From: Clostridia bacterium
Lineage (GTDB): Bacteria; Bacillota; Clostridia; Christensenellales; Aristaeellaceae
Reading direction: 5' to 3'
DNA length: 64,000 bases
Assembly: GCA_017429695.1 (NCBI GenBank)
Contig: JAFROK010000022.1
Location: 1-64,000, forward strand
Within the stretch, counting starts at the first letter, position 1; every line of letters begins with the position of its first letter. Of the stretch, positions 1-8,492 are shown piece by piece. The notes beneath the pieces were generated by a model. The model was not told the DNA's origin. It searched no databases and saw nothing but the letters and a program-made list of their open reading frames with translations. The translations under genes and the position numbers were made by a program.

Positions 1-196
1 CGCTTTTTGCGTCCGGATTCGGTTCAGCCGGAACATAATCAGCCGGCCCTGACAGATAACCATATGGTCCAGACACCGGCTCATCTGACTCTTCTTCCTC
101 AACCATTTCCTCAAACAGTGCATCCTCTTCCGCCGCAGCCGGAACCAACGGGAAGATCATACAAACAACCAGCATAACCAGCAGCAGCTTTTTCAT
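1..196 (-). CDS. Secreted protein, N-terminal part only (runs off the left edge)
   Basis: An open frame runs from an ATG at 196 leftward to the window edge without a stop. The first residues, MKKLLLVMLVVCMIFPLVPA, form a signal peptide with a likely cleavage after AAA. What follows is strongly acidic (runs of Glu, then SDEPVSGPYGYLSG), a typical low-complexity linker after export. Upstream on the minus strand is GGAGAAAAGGTT before the ATG, a good ribosome-binding site. The folded part lies outside the window, so no function can be given. It is divergent from the next gene. Confidence 0.75.
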   Translation of the reverse strand, partial: MKKLLLVMLVVCMIFPLVPAAAEEDALFEEMVEEEESDEPVSGPYGYLSGPADYVPAEPNPDAKS

Positions 197-530
197 AACC
201 TTTTCTCCATCCTTTCAGATTATTACGCCATTTTCCGTTAAACAGATGTCGGGCCGTTTTCATTTATGTCCCAGACATTCACCCCATGTTCGTTTCATGC
301 TAAATCAGCGATACCTTTTTGTCAAGATATCCCAATTCTTCTATCATTTAATGAAATCCAGGGACGGCCAATCTCGTTTCATGCCTGTTTCCCCGTTCTG
401 TTGTTTTTCGCGAATAAAGGATATTTTACCATGAACGCGGGAGAACGTCCATACAGAAAAACCGGGTGTGCCGAATAATTGGCAGGGATCCGCAGGACGA
501 AGCAGCAAGCAAACCACCTCATTAAAGATT
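197..530. other. Intergenic region between divergent genes
   Basis: I see no convincing gene here. The short frames that cross it have no ribosome-binding site and no protein-like composition. It holds the 5' region of the leftward partial gene and, at its right end, leads into the promoter of the gene at 631. It is more AT-rich than its surroundings. Confidence 0.5.
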
Positions 531-532
531 GA

Positions 533-561
533 TTGTTCTATACCTGTTTTTGCGGTATAAT
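533..561 (+). promoter_or_regulatory. Sigma-A-type promoter of the gene at 631
   Basis: The -35 TTGTTC (533-538) and the perfect -10 TATAAT (556-561) are separated by 17 bases. The ATG of the next gene is 70 bases downstream, with an AAAGGAG ribosome-binding site just before it. Confidence 0.6.
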
Positions 562-630
562 CTTTTTGGTTCAACAATCATCAACAAGCGTTCGATCAAA
601 AACATATAAACTGAAAGGAGCGTTATCACA

Positions 631-1197
631 ATGAAAAAACTGTTGATGGTTCTTATGGTTCTCTGTCTGATTGTTTCTGTGTCTGTTGTGGCTGAAGAGA
701 TTGATGCATATACCACTGCTTCAGTCACGAAATCCGTTCTGGCCGGTGACGCTTTTGCTGAGGCTGAAACCATTCTGGCCGCGCAAAGTTCACTTCTTTC
801 CACAGCTGACGAAGTGAAAGCGGAAGGATATGTTGCCAAGCAAGGCAGCACAATCGCCCAGATTATGAGCATCAATCCTGATGGTTCTGTCGGACTGAGC
901 ACAATCAGCGAATGGAAATATGAAAATGGCAAAGCATATGCAAAACTGACGCAGGGACAGAACGCCCTGAATCTTTCCACACCCGGCGCAACCGGAACTT
1001 TGCTGGTGAAGGGAACGAATGGCACATACTATATCGTCCATCTGAAAACAGAATCTGTTGTTGTGCTGCAATACAGCGAAGAAACCGCTGGACAGTTTGA
1101 CCAGTATTATTCCGGTGCGGCAAACAAGCTGAATGAATACGATATCACTTTCGAAGTACTGGCGATAGAATCTTCCAATGCACTGATGTTCCAGTAA
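631..1197 (+). CDS. Secreted protein of unknown function (188 aa)
   Basis: The N-terminus MKKLLMVLMVLCLIVSVSVV followed by AEE is a clear signal peptide. The mature part is about 165 residues, low in cysteine, with alternating hydrophobic stretches (for example TGTLLVKGTNGTYYIVHL) that suggest a small beta-rich fold. The start is fixed by AAAGGAGCGTTATCACA before the ATG, and a good promoter lies at 533-561. I do not recognise the family. It may share a transcript with the small zinc-ribbon gene that begins 32 bases after its stop. Confidence 0.8.
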   Translation: MKKLLMVLMVLCLIVSVSVVAEEIDAYTTASVTKSVLAGDAFAEAETILAAQSSLLSTADEVKAEGYVAKQGSTIAQIMSINPDGSVGLSTISEWKYENGKAYAKLTQGQNALNLSTPGATGTLLVKGTNGTYYIVHLKTESVVVLQYSEETAGQFDQYYSGAANKLNEYDITFEVLAIESSNALMFQ

Positions 1198-1229
1198 TAA
1201 ACGTTCCTGTATGGAATCTGAAAGAATGG

Positions 1230-1439
1230 ATGGATGATCGTATGACAGAGAAAAACAGCAGTGCATCTGAACTGGAAAATGGAGAAATGACCCGCGTTTC
1301 TGGTGGTCTGACTGAACAGCCGCACTGTCCTGGATGCGGCCACGTGGTTATATCATTTGGCAACGTGTACAAATGCACCACAAAAGGCTGCAAATATGAA
1401 GGCCGTGTCATGGCTCCAACAATGATGCTTTGGAAGTGA
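1230..1439 (+). CDS. Small protein with double-glycine-type leader and Cys4 ribbon (69 aa)
   Basis: The first half reads SASELENGEMTRVSGG, which resembles the double-glycine leader of class II bacteriocins and Nif11-type precursors (consensus with ELxx...VxGG). The part after GG carries CPGC and, 19 residues later, CTTKGC, a zinc-ribbon-like Cys4 pattern, and ends MAPTMMLWK. ATGs at 1230 and 1242 are both in frame and neither has a strong ribosome-binding site. It lies in the same direction as the secreted gene before it and is followed by a strong terminator. It could be a bacteriocin-like precursor or simply a small zinc-ribbon protein. No leader peptidase or dedicated transporter is nearby. 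Confidence 0.6.
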   Translation: MDDRMTEKNSSASELENGEMTRVSGGLTEQPHCPGCGHVVISFGNVYKCTTKGCKYEGRVMAPTMMLWK

Positions 1440-1471
1440 TCCGGTTTTTCATCCGGTTCATAGCTCCCATC

Positions 1472-1514
1472 CCGCCCGCCGGTTCGATAGTGAATCGGCG
1501 GGCGGTTTTGTTTT
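1472..1514 (+). terminator. Intrinsic terminator after the 631/1230 genes
   Basis: A 14-base GC-rich stem (CCGCCCGCCGGTTC paired with GAATCGGCGGGCGG, one G-T pair) has a 6-base loop and is followed by TTTTGTTTTT on the plus strand. Confidence 0.85.
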
Positions 1515-1516
1515 TA

Positions 1517-1675
1517 TCAATCCCGGGCTTCAAGGCTTCGGGCCTCATTCTCCCGCCGAACCCAGATCAGTTCGACAATATCCAGCAAGTCGTCCAGGGT
1601 ATAGGTCTCGTCCCAAAGCTCGTGCTGTTTCCAGAATTTATGGCATTCTTTTACAACTTTTTCTCCGTTATCTCT
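1517..1675 (-). pseudogene. In-frame open tail after the M13 peptidase stop (52 codons, no start codon)
   Basis: Directly after the TAA of the M13 gene, in the same frame, 52 codons stay open to a TGA at 1517-1519. The translation is protein-like (KECHKFWKQHELWDETYTL, then DDLLDIVELIW) and lacks any ATG, GTG or TTG start in frame. M13 enzymes normally end in RVW, so the upstream stop is at the natural place. The tail could be the remnant of a separate small gene that lost its start, or a readthrough extension. I favour a decayed remnant. Confidence 0.35.
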
Positions 1676-3760
1676 TTATTTGCCCCAGACAACCAGGCGG
1701 TCCTCCGGTTTCACATACATGCCGTCGCCTTCCTGCACACCGAACGCTTCATAGAATTCAGGCGTCATCTGGGCATTGACGTTCACCCGCAGGATATTCG
1801 GCGCATGGGTGTCTATCTGCATAATCATTTCAGCCATATTGAGGTCCGTTACCTGCGCATACAGTTTCGCGAACATTTCAAAGAAGGCTTTCATATCCGC
1901 GTTCTCTTTGGACGCGGCCAGGATCGCCGCCGCTTTCAGGCCCATCAGGTCCGCGGCGTTTTCCATCTTCAGGTTGTTTCCGGGTGTGGGGATGCCCGGA
2001 AGGACCGTGAGGCCGTCGTAATACGCCACAATCTGATCCGCCCGGTTCACGAAATCTTCCACGTCGTCATCGGCCAGGATGGGCGTCGGCTCACCGTAGG
2101 CGTTGAACTGGCTGCCGTAGAAATCGAAACCGTGGCTCATTTCATGCCCGATGACCGTGCCGAGGCCGCCCAGAATTTCCATTTCCGTAATGCCGTCCCA
2201 CCAGTTCAGGCCGTTGATAAATACGGGCATAATATTGATGGAGTTGGTCAGGGGATCGTAGAAGGCATTCGTAACAGCCGGGGATGTTTCGCGCCATGCC
2301 ATATCCGCCGTGGCGGGCTGGCCGATCATCGCGTTTTCCAGATCATTCCGGTATTTTTTGATGGCCAGGTAATTGCCCAGCAGGGTACCGCCCTCTTCAG
2401 ACGATTTCAGCTGCAGACCTGAGAAATCGATATATCCGTCCTTCGGCTCCAGAATGTTCAGGGTCATATTGTCCAGCTTTTCCAGCGCGTTTACCCGGGT
2501 TTCCTCGCAGATCCATTCTGTTTCCGTACAGATCTGCCGGTAAACTTCGATCAGGCCCTTGGTCATTTCGGTCAGCTGATCCTTCACCTCGCTGCCCAGG
2601 ACCTTTTCGGCATAGAGTTTCGCGATCAGGGGACTGAAAACCTGATTGTGGCTGACGACGCTCCAGCCGTTTTCAGTGCCGGACAGCGTCGCCTGCTGCA
2701 TCCCGTTTCTGATGAAATTGAACGGTTCCTGGGTCATATAAGGCGAGCACTCCGTCAGCACTTTCCAGGCGGTCAGGGTCTTCAGCTTATCCAGGTTTTC
2801 CTCTTTCCACAGATCGTTCAGCGCGCTGATCCATTCGGGATTGTCGACACTGTAGACGGAAGAGGCATCCTTGCCGAACTTTTTCAACGTCGCCGTCAGC
2901 GGGAAGGACGGGCATAGGGCGTCCAGTTCCTCCGCCGTCAGGTATTTGTGGGATTCAGCAGCGTAGCCGTATGCCTCGCTCAGGATTGCTTTCGTCTTCG
3001 GGATTTTCCCGATATAAGACATTTCCATGTTGTACAGCTCCATCTCAGCTGCGAGGAGCGCCGTGTTATCCTCTCCCTTGCCCATATGGTTCAGGACAAC
3101 GAAGGAGTTCAGTCCCTGGTTCAGCTGCATCATTTTCTGATAGAACTGATCGGAATCCGTTGCTTCCGCATCGTAATACTCGATCATTCCGCCCATCGGG
3201 TCGTCCGCCATGGCCAGCGCCGGCATGAGGTAAATGACGTTGTTTTTTCTCATGCTTTCCGGCATGGCCATCATGAGGATATACGGAGAGAACGGGAAAT
3301 CCTCCGCCAGAAGTGCGCTGTTCAGCTCCTCCAGGGTGGAAGCGGCTAGGATCTTTTCCACATAGGCGTCCGCTTCCGTCCAGCCGGTTCTGCTCAGGCC
3401 CTCGTCATCCGAGGCCTGGGTGAACATGGTCCGCATCGCCTGCATTTCCGGATCAGCGGCGGTCTCATCCCCGATCATGCTGAGCACAGCACCCTGGATG
3501 GCAGCGCCCGCTTCGTACAAGGGCAGATAGGTCTCCTGATGCGCCAGGATCGTTTCATAGTTGGCAGACTGGAACAGGTCGTCCTTCGCTTCCGGTTTTT
3601 CCGGCAGCACGTTGCCGATCACGGATGAATTGATCCACGGAGAGCCGAACAGTTCTTCCTCCTGGGGCTGTGCTTCCCCGGCGGCAAAACCGACGTTCAG
3701 CAGCATGGCCAGGGCCATCAGCAGCACGATCCATTTGCGTGTCATGACATTGGATTTCAT
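1676..3760 (-). CDS. Secreted M13 family metallopeptidase (neprilysin/PepO-like)
   Basis: This is a zinc endopeptidase of family M13, expected to act outside the membrane on oligopeptides. A signal peptide covers about residues 1-27 (MTRKWIVLLMALAMLLNVGF then AAGEA). Near residue 515 is the substrate-binding NAFYDP motif. The zinc motif HEMSH is at about 539-543, and the third ligand lies in ENAAD near 600. The C-terminus KPEDRLVVW matches the conserved RVW-type end. At 694 residues it has normal family length. GGAGAAAACATC precedes the ATG. It stands alone between a terminator and the tRNA-Ser gene. The substrate is unknown. Confidence 0.93.
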   Translation of the reverse strand: MKSNVMTRKWIVLLMALAMLLNVGFAAGEAQPQEEELFGSPWINSSVIGNVLPEKPEAKDDLFQSANYETILAHQETYLPLYEAGAAIQGAVLSMIGDETAADPEMQAMRTMFTQASDDEGLSRTGWTEADAYVEKILAASTLEELNSALLAEDFPFSPYILMMAMPESMRKNNVIYLMPALAMADDPMGGMIEYYDAEATDSDQFYQKMMQLNQGLNSFVVLNHMGKGEDNTALLAAEMELYNMEMSYIGKIPKTKAILSEAYGYAAESHKYLTAEELDALCPSFPLTATLKKFGKDASSVYSVDNPEWISALNDLWKEENLDKLKTLTAWKVLTECSPYMTQEPFNFIRNGMQQATLSGTENGWSVVSHNQVFSPLIAKLYAEKVLGSEVKDQLTEMTKGLIEVYRQICTETEWICEETRVNALEKLDNMTLNILEPKDGYIDFSGLQLKSSEEGGTLLGNYLAIKKYRNDLENAMIGQPATADMAWRETSPAVTNAFYDPLTNSINIMPVFINGLNWWDGITEMEILGGLGTVIGHEMSHGFDFYGSQFNAYGEPTPILADDDVEDFVNRADQIVAYYDGLTVLPGIPTPGNNLKMENAADLMGLKAAAILAASKENADMKAFFEMFAKLYAQVTDLNMAEMIMQIDTHAPNILRVNVNAQMTPEFYEAFGVQEGDGMYVKPEDRLVVWGK

Positions 3761-3820
3761 GATGTTTTCTCCTTCCGTGCGGTCAGAATTTTAACTTGCC
3801 GCATGAACGCGGTTTTCAGG

Positions 3821-3845
3821 AAAAAGCGCCTGCAAAAGCAGGCGC
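3821..3845 (-). terminator. Intrinsic terminator after tRNA-Ser
   Basis: On the minus strand GCGCCTGC, a TTTT loop and GCAGGCGC form a perfect 8-base stem followed by five T. It ends the tRNA transcript just upstream of the M13 gene. Confidence 0.85.
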
Positions 3846-3855
3846 CCGATGTGTG

Positions 3856-3941
3856 CGGAGCGGGTGGGATTCGAACCCACGTGACGTTGCCGTCAAACTG
3901 ATTTCGAGTCAGCCCCGTTATGACCACTTCGATACCGCTCC
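3856..3941 (-). tRNA. tRNA-Ser (anticodon CGA)
   Basis: The 86-base class II tRNA has a 7-base acceptor stem (GGAGCGG with CCGCTCC), an anticodon loop CTCGAAA with anticodon CGA, a long variable arm (TGACG GCAA CGTCA) and a T arm with GTTCGAATC. The discriminator is G and CCA is not encoded, so the cell's own CCA-adding enzyme must finish it. It reads UCG codons. Confidence 0.97.
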
Positions 3942-4012
3942 ATAACAGCGGCGGCATTATACCATATTCAAAAACGATTGGCAAGGTGCCGCCGCGGGAT
4001 TATCCATGATTA

Positions 4013-5431
4013 TCAGTCAAACGTAAAGCGGTCGAATTCCGCGTGATCGCTGCTGTCTGCCAGGCTGAACCGGAAATAAACCGCGTGCTTTCCGATCACC
4101 CCGCTGTTCAGCGGCGCTGTCGTCTCTCCGTATTCCTCCGGAATGTTGACCTGTGCGATCTCTTTCCCGTCATGGCTATCCAGCCGCACGCTGATCTCCG
4201 CGGGCCCCTTCGCCCGGACCGTCACAGTCTTCGGCGTATTCGCGCCAAACTGCAGATAACGGAACCCGGCAGTCAGCCCGTCCGTAATCTCCTTCACCGG
4301 TGCGGATACCTCGTCGCTCTGCTCATATACCGGTGAAATATACGCCCGTTCCTTCCCGCCGTACAGGTGGCAGGCATATCCGGCAGAAATCCATTTCCGC
4401 GCGTCCAGTCCGTTGATATGCGCGCCCTGGGATGTCATTTCCACCGGACAGGAAGCAACCGGCTGTCCGTCCTGATAGGTAACCTTTCCCAGGAAAATTC
4501 TTCCGTCTTTTCCCATGGCAGCATCAATCGGCTCCAGCATCGCCTGCCGGGAATACTCATCCGTTCCCGTCTGCCGGTGATAGAACACATACCAGTGTCC
4601 GTTCACTTCCATGACGGAACCGTGGTTGTTGCCCCAGCGGTAGGTCATGATGTTATTCCCGCCCGGGCCGGGAATGATCTCGCCTCCGTTGAAACTGATG
4701 TCCCCGCCCCACTGCCAGCCGTCCAGCGGCCTGTCGCTCCACTTGTAGGACAGGAAGCCGTTGCAGTCTTCATATACGCCCAGTTCCGGCATATGCTCGT
4801 TCACCCGCCGGGAGTAGATATATACATATTTTCCGAAAATCTTCCGCGGGCTGGACGCCTCAAAGAAGTAATCCGTTCCGAAGCCGCCGTCGTCCGGCGC
4901 CCATGGCGCGTTGCAGTGCGGAATCGGGTTCTCCCGCATCGTCTCCTTTTTGATCGTCGCCATATCGTCGTTCAGTTCCGCGCACCAGGACTTGCAGAAT
5001 CCCCAGTAGGCGTAAACCTTCCCGTCGTCATCCACCAGGATGCCCGGGTCAAATCCCAGTTCCGTCTTCACCGGATCCGTGAACGGTCCCCACGGCTTAT
5101 CCGATTTGGCCACCATGATCAGCGAACCTTTGCGCTCCGCGGCATACATATAATATATGCCGTCCTTCTCCACCACGTCCGGCGCGTAGAGGATGCTGCT
5201 GTCCTCCGCCTGATAGCATACGCCGTGACATTTCCAGTCCGTCAGGTCATCCGCCGGCGCGGACCAGACCACATAGTCCGTTCCGCAGTACTCCGTCCGG
5301 GCGGTATCGTGGGAACCGTAAACATATACCCGTGTTTCCCCCTGATAAGTAAACACCCGCGGTTCCCCGTCCGGCACATGCTCCCACAGGGGCATATAAG
5401 GATTCGCGCCTTTGATCCACTCTTTCTGCAT
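4013..5431 (-). CDS. Glycoside hydrolase family 43, cytoplasmic
   Basis: A five-bladed beta-propeller glycosidase of the arabinofuranosidase/xylosidase type. Near the N-terminus is NPYMPLWEHVPDGEP with RVYVYGSHD, typical of one GH43 group. The likely catalytic base is Asp21, the pKa modulator is Asp128 in GFDPGILVDDDGK, and the general acid is Glu191 in FFEASSPRK. The last 120 residues form a beta-sandwich that may be a CBM6-like domain. No signal peptide is visible, so it probably acts on imported oligosaccharides. It is divergent from the GH27 alpha-galactosidase, which suggests shared use of galactose- and arabinose-bearing plant glycans. Exact substrate is not readable from sequence. Confidence 0.92.
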   Translation of the reverse strand: MQKEWIKGANPYMPLWEHVPDGEPRVFTYQGETRVYVYGSHDTARTEYCGTDYVVWSAPADDLTDWKCHGVCYQAEDSSILYAPDVVEKDGIYYMYAAERKGSLIMVAKSDKPWGPFTDPVKTELGFDPGILVDDDGKVYAYWGFCKSWCAELNDDMATIKKETMRENPIPHCNAPWAPDDGGFGTDYFFEASSPRKIFGKYVYIYSRRVNEHMPELGVYEDCNGFLSYKWSDRPLDGWQWGGDISFNGGEIIPGPGGNNIMTYRWGNNHGSVMEVNGHWYVFYHRQTGTDEYSRQAMLEPIDAAMGKDGRIFLGKVTYQDGQPVASCPVEMTSQGAHINGLDARKWISAGYACHLYGGKERAYISPVYEQSDEVSAPVKEITDGLTAGFRYLQFGANTPKTVTVRAKGPAEISVRLDSHDGKEIAQVNIPEEYGETTAPLNSGVIGKHAVYFRFSLADSSDHAEFDRFTFD

Positions 5432-5460
5432 CTGATGAACTTCCTTTCCGCATTCTGAGT

Positions 5461-5536
5461 TGTTCTGACAACTGATATCTGATAACTACTATATACTAAC
5501 AACTGATAACTGACAACTGAAAACTGATAACTGAAA
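5461..5536. repeat. Degenerate AACTGATA-type octamer repeats
   Basis: The stretch consists of nearly tandem units such as AACTGATAACTGACAACTGA and TATCTGATAACT between the divergent GH43 and GH27 genes. A second run of the same type lies at 13079-13115. Such AT-rich arrays are common in intergenic DNA of many bacteria and have no established role. Confidence 0.75.
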
Positions 5537-5542
5537 CCGGCA

Positions 5543-5571
5543 TTGTCTTCCCGCCCGCGCTTTGATATAAT
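5543..5571 (+). promoter_or_regulatory. Promoter of the GH27 gene
   Basis: The -35 TTGTCT (5543-5548) and the -10 TATAAT (5566-5571) are separated by 17 bases. Transcription would start about 25 bases before the ATG at 5604. Confidence 0.7.
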
Positions 5572-5603
5572 GCTTTTTGTTGTAAAGCAAGGAGGAACAG
5601 ATC

Positions 5604-6857
5604 ATGATTGCGAACATGCCGCCCATGGGCTGGAACAGCTGGGACTGCTACGGTGCCGCCGTCACGGAAGAAACCGTCCGGAAAAACGCGGATTATATGG
5701 CAAAGCACCTGAAAGCTTACGGCTGGGAATATGTCGTCGTCGATATCCAGTGGTCCCGGCCCAACGCCGTGGACCACAGCTATGAACCGTTTCCCGAGCT
5801 GGCCATGGATGAATCCGGCCGGCTCATTCCCGCCGTCAACCGCTTTCCGAGCGCGGCGAACGGCGCCGGCTTCCGTCCCCTGGCGGATTATGTCCATTCC
5901 CTGGGCCTGAAATTCGGCATCCACATCATGCGCGGCCTGCCCCGCGCGGCGGCTCACCGGAAGCTGCCCATCGCGGACAGTCCGTTCTTCTGCCACCTGG
6001 CGGCGGATCCTTCCTCCGTCTGCATGTGGAATCCGGATATGTACGGCCTGAACTGCGACCTTCCCTCCGCCCGGGCGTATTATGACAGCATTTTCCGGCT
6101 GTATGCTTCCTGGGGCGTGGACTTCGTCAAGTGTGACGATATCGCCCGGGAATATCCCCGCTGCCGCCGGGAAATCGAAGTAATCTCCGAAGCCTGCCGC
6201 GCCTGCGGACGGGATATGGTCCTCAGCCTCAGCCCCGGCCCCGCGCCGCTGGAACAGGCCGAACACCTGAAAACCTATGCCAATATGTGGCGCATTACGG
6301 ATGACTTCTGGGATGACTGGAAGCTGCTGAAAGGCATGTTCGAGCGGGCGGAAAAATGGTGTGTCCATGCTGCTCCCGGCCACTGGCCGGATGCAGACAT
6401 GCTTCCCCTCGGCGCCCTGCGGCAGTGTGAAAGCCCGGATGACTGGACCCGCTTCACGCCTGCCGAACAGCGGACCATGATGTCCCTGTGGTGCATGATG
6501 CGCTCCCCGCTGATGATCGGCGGAGAAATGACGAAGAATGATGATTTCACCCTGTCCCTGCTGACCAACCGGAACATTCTGGAAATTCTCCAAAGCAGCT
6601 GGTGCGCGCATCCGCTCCGCACAACGGAGGAAGAAAGCGTCTGGATCGCCCCCCGGCAGGACGGGGACGGTTTCTACCTGGCGCTTTTCAATCTTTCCGA
6701 CCGGAAGCGGACGGTTTCCGCCTCTCCTACCCTGCCGGAAGGAAAAAAAGCGGAGATTACGGAACTCTGGAGCAGTCGGCGCCTCCGCTGCTCGGATTCC
6801 CTGCGCGTTGCGCTCGCTCCGCATGACGCGGCGGTATGCCGGGTCCGGATAATCTGA
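5604..6857 (+). CDS. Glycoside hydrolase family 27 alpha-galactosidase
   Basis: A retaining exo-alpha-galactosidase (or related GH27 enzyme). The N-terminus PPMGWNSWDCYG is the family signature. The likely nucleophile is Asp178 in FVKCDDIA, and the acid/base is Asp233 or Asp234 in WRITDDFW. A small beta domain makes up the last 80 residues. At 417 residues it has ordinary length, and without a signal peptide it should be cytoplasmic. CAAGGAGGAACAGATC before the ATG fixes the start. It is followed 22 bases later by a secreted C39-like gene, probably on the same transcript, and is divergent from the GH43 gene. Confidence 0.93.
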   Translation: MIANMPPMGWNSWDCYGAAVTEETVRKNADYMAKHLKAYGWEYVVVDIQWSRPNAVDHSYEPFPELAMDESGRLIPAVNRFPSAANGAGFRPLADYVHSLGLKFGIHIMRGLPRAAAHRKLPIADSPFFCHLAADPSSVCMWNPDMYGLNCDLPSARAYYDSIFRLYASWGVDFVKCDDIAREYPRCRREIEVISEACRACGRDMVLSLSPGPAPLEQAEHLKTYANMWRITDDFWDDWKLLKGMFERAEKWCVHAAPGHWPDADMLPLGALRQCESPDDWTRFTPAEQRTMMSLWCMMRSPLMIGGEMTKNDDFTLSLLTNRNILEILQSSWCAHPLRTTEEESVWIAPRQDGDGFYLALFNLSDRKRTVSASPTLPEGKKAEITELWSSRRLRCSDSLRVALAPHDAAVCRVRII

Positions 6858-6879
6858 TCATGTGAGGATGGATCGGCCA

Positions 6880-8400
6880 ATGAAAAAGCCTCTCTTGTTT
6901 GTTATTGTACTGGGAATATTGCTTCTTTTCTCCATCTCCCTGGCGGAGCCTGCGATCTCGTTCACCCCGGAGCATCCGCGCCTGGGCGATTATGTCGACG
7001 TAACCGTCACGCCGGACCGGGAAAACCCACAGTCTATCACCTGGGCGCTGAGCACCCCTGAAAAAGCGGTGTTCTCCGGCAAGGAAACCGATCACTATAC
7101 CGCCAGCTTCCGTCCCCGGGAGGAAGCGGAGTATACCCTCACCGTCACCGTTTCCTACGGGAAAAAGGATACGGAAACGGCCAGCGTCACGATTCCGGTT
7201 TCCGGCGTTGCCCCGGTCCAGGAAGGGCCGGACGTCGTGTACAGCCAGAAGGACGGCTGGTGGCATGATAAAGTCTACTCCTCCAAGTATCACCGTTCCG
7301 TGGAAAAAGCGGGCTGTGCCCTTTTCGCGCTCAGCCACGCGCTGCAGCGGATCGGTTATGAGGGTGAAGACGTCCTGCCGGACCGCCTGGCTGAAAAATA
7401 CAGATACTGCTATGTGGAAGGCCGCGGCACCGCCAATGAAATCCTGACCGGCAACGCCGCGGAAGCCTGGGGATTTACCACCGCGGCGAACCTGATTGAA
7501 TCAGAAGCCGGCCTTCAGACCTGCTTTGCCCTGGGCGATATCTTCACCTTCAGCATCGTCAACGGCCATATTGCCTTCGCTGATTCGCTGAGCGAAGACG
7601 GCACAAAAGTCCATGTCGTGGATTCCGCTCCCGGCGCCACCTATGAACGAATCAAAAACGCCGTGCCCTATTATCTCGATGAAAACGGCACTTTCGTGGA
7701 AGCCAAAACGCCGGAAGACCTGCCCGGTATCCGCTGGTTCTTTGAAACCGGCGAATACGGCGGAATGGCATACTGGCTGGACCTCTCCTACTGCGCCAAG
7801 CGCGGCATGCGGATGATCCGTCCCCGCTGGTTGGCTATCGGCACGGATGACGGGGATATGCCCGTGGAAATGGTGGATGTCGGCGCCGTCACCTGCCAGA
7901 TTAAAATGAACGGCGAACCGCAGCTGGTCCGGACATCGCAGCTGATCTGGATTACGACGGATGAAATGAAAGTCGCCCGGATCACCAAAAAGAACACGCC
8001 CCTGAACGACGACGCCGGAAAGCGGGTTCCGGGTGTCCGGCTGCTGAACCCCGGGGCCATGGTCGCGGTGCTCGGTTCCCAGGATCAGCAGAATCTGTAT
8101 GTGTTTTATAAGGGCAATTTCGGATATATCAGCAAAGCCAACGCGGAACTGCTGGATGTGGATGAAGCGGATTATCCCACCGGCCTGATCTCCGTCAACG
8201 GCAAAACAAAAGGCACCGTCCAGGTGGAACCGCGAACGGAGCCCGGCGGAAATGGCCAGGCATTCTATAAATGGATCGTCGGCACGCAGGTTTCTGTCCT
8301 GGAGGAAAAAGGCGACTATGATTATGTGGAAGGCGCCGGCGTCCGCGGATGGATCAAGAACACGCAGATCACCCTGGACGGCGCCGCCGATCCTGAATAA
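6880..8400 (+). CDS. Secreted C39-like peptidase domain protein with SH3-like repeats
   Basis: The chosen ATG gives the signal peptide MKKPLLFVIVLGILLLFSIS. Earlier in-frame starts at 6862 (GTG) and 6868 (ATG) are possible and the ribosome-binding site (GTGAGG) is not decisive. Residues 25-110 form an Ig-like beta domain. The next ~180 residues resemble the C39-like family: YSQKDGWW, the candidate cysteine in AGCALFALSHALQ and the candidate histidine in NGHIAFADS. The C-terminal half has two SH3-like segments, the last with GTQVSVLEEKGDYDYVEG. It likely acts at the cell wall. Catalysis is unproven, since many C39-like proteins of this sort are uncharacterised. Confidence 0.75.
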   Translation: MKKPLLFVIVLGILLLFSISLAEPAISFTPEHPRLGDYVDVTVTPDRENPQSITWALSTPEKAVFSGKETDHYTASFRPREEAEYTLTVTVSYGKKDTETASVTIPVSGVAPVQEGPDVVYSQKDGWWHDKVYSSKYHRSVEKAGCALFALSHALQRIGYEGEDVLPDRLAEKYRYCYVEGRGTANEILTGNAAEAWGFTTAANLIESEAGLQTCFALGDIFTFSIVNGHIAFADSLSEDGTKVHVVDSAPGATYERIKNAVPYYLDENGTFVEAKTPEDLPGIRWFFETGEYGGMAYWLDLSYCAKRGMRMIRPRWLAIGTDDGDMPVEMVDVGAVTCQIKMNGEPQLVRTSQLIWITTDEMKVARITKKNTPLNDDAGKRVPGVRLLNPGAMVAVLGSQDQQNLYVFYKGNFGYISKANAELLDVDEADYPTGLISVNGKTKGTVQVEPRTEPGGNGQAFYKWIVGTQVSVLEEKGDYDYVEGAGVRGWIKNTQITLDGAADPE

Positions 8401-8492
8401 CCCCCTCTGTTACGGAACAATCATGCTGCCGCAAACGTCATAAGGAATGAAAGCGATAAGCCTGTGCTTTTTCAGAAGGAGGCTGGTTTTCC

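Noticed and set aside
5461-5536. CRISPR array
   Set aside because: The units are short, degenerate and without unique spacers. No cas genes are present.
5496-6824. Minus-strand open frame opposite the GH27 gene
   Set aside because: A shadow frame. Its end is formed by the intergenic octamer repeats, and the GH27 motifs on the plus strand are unmistakable.
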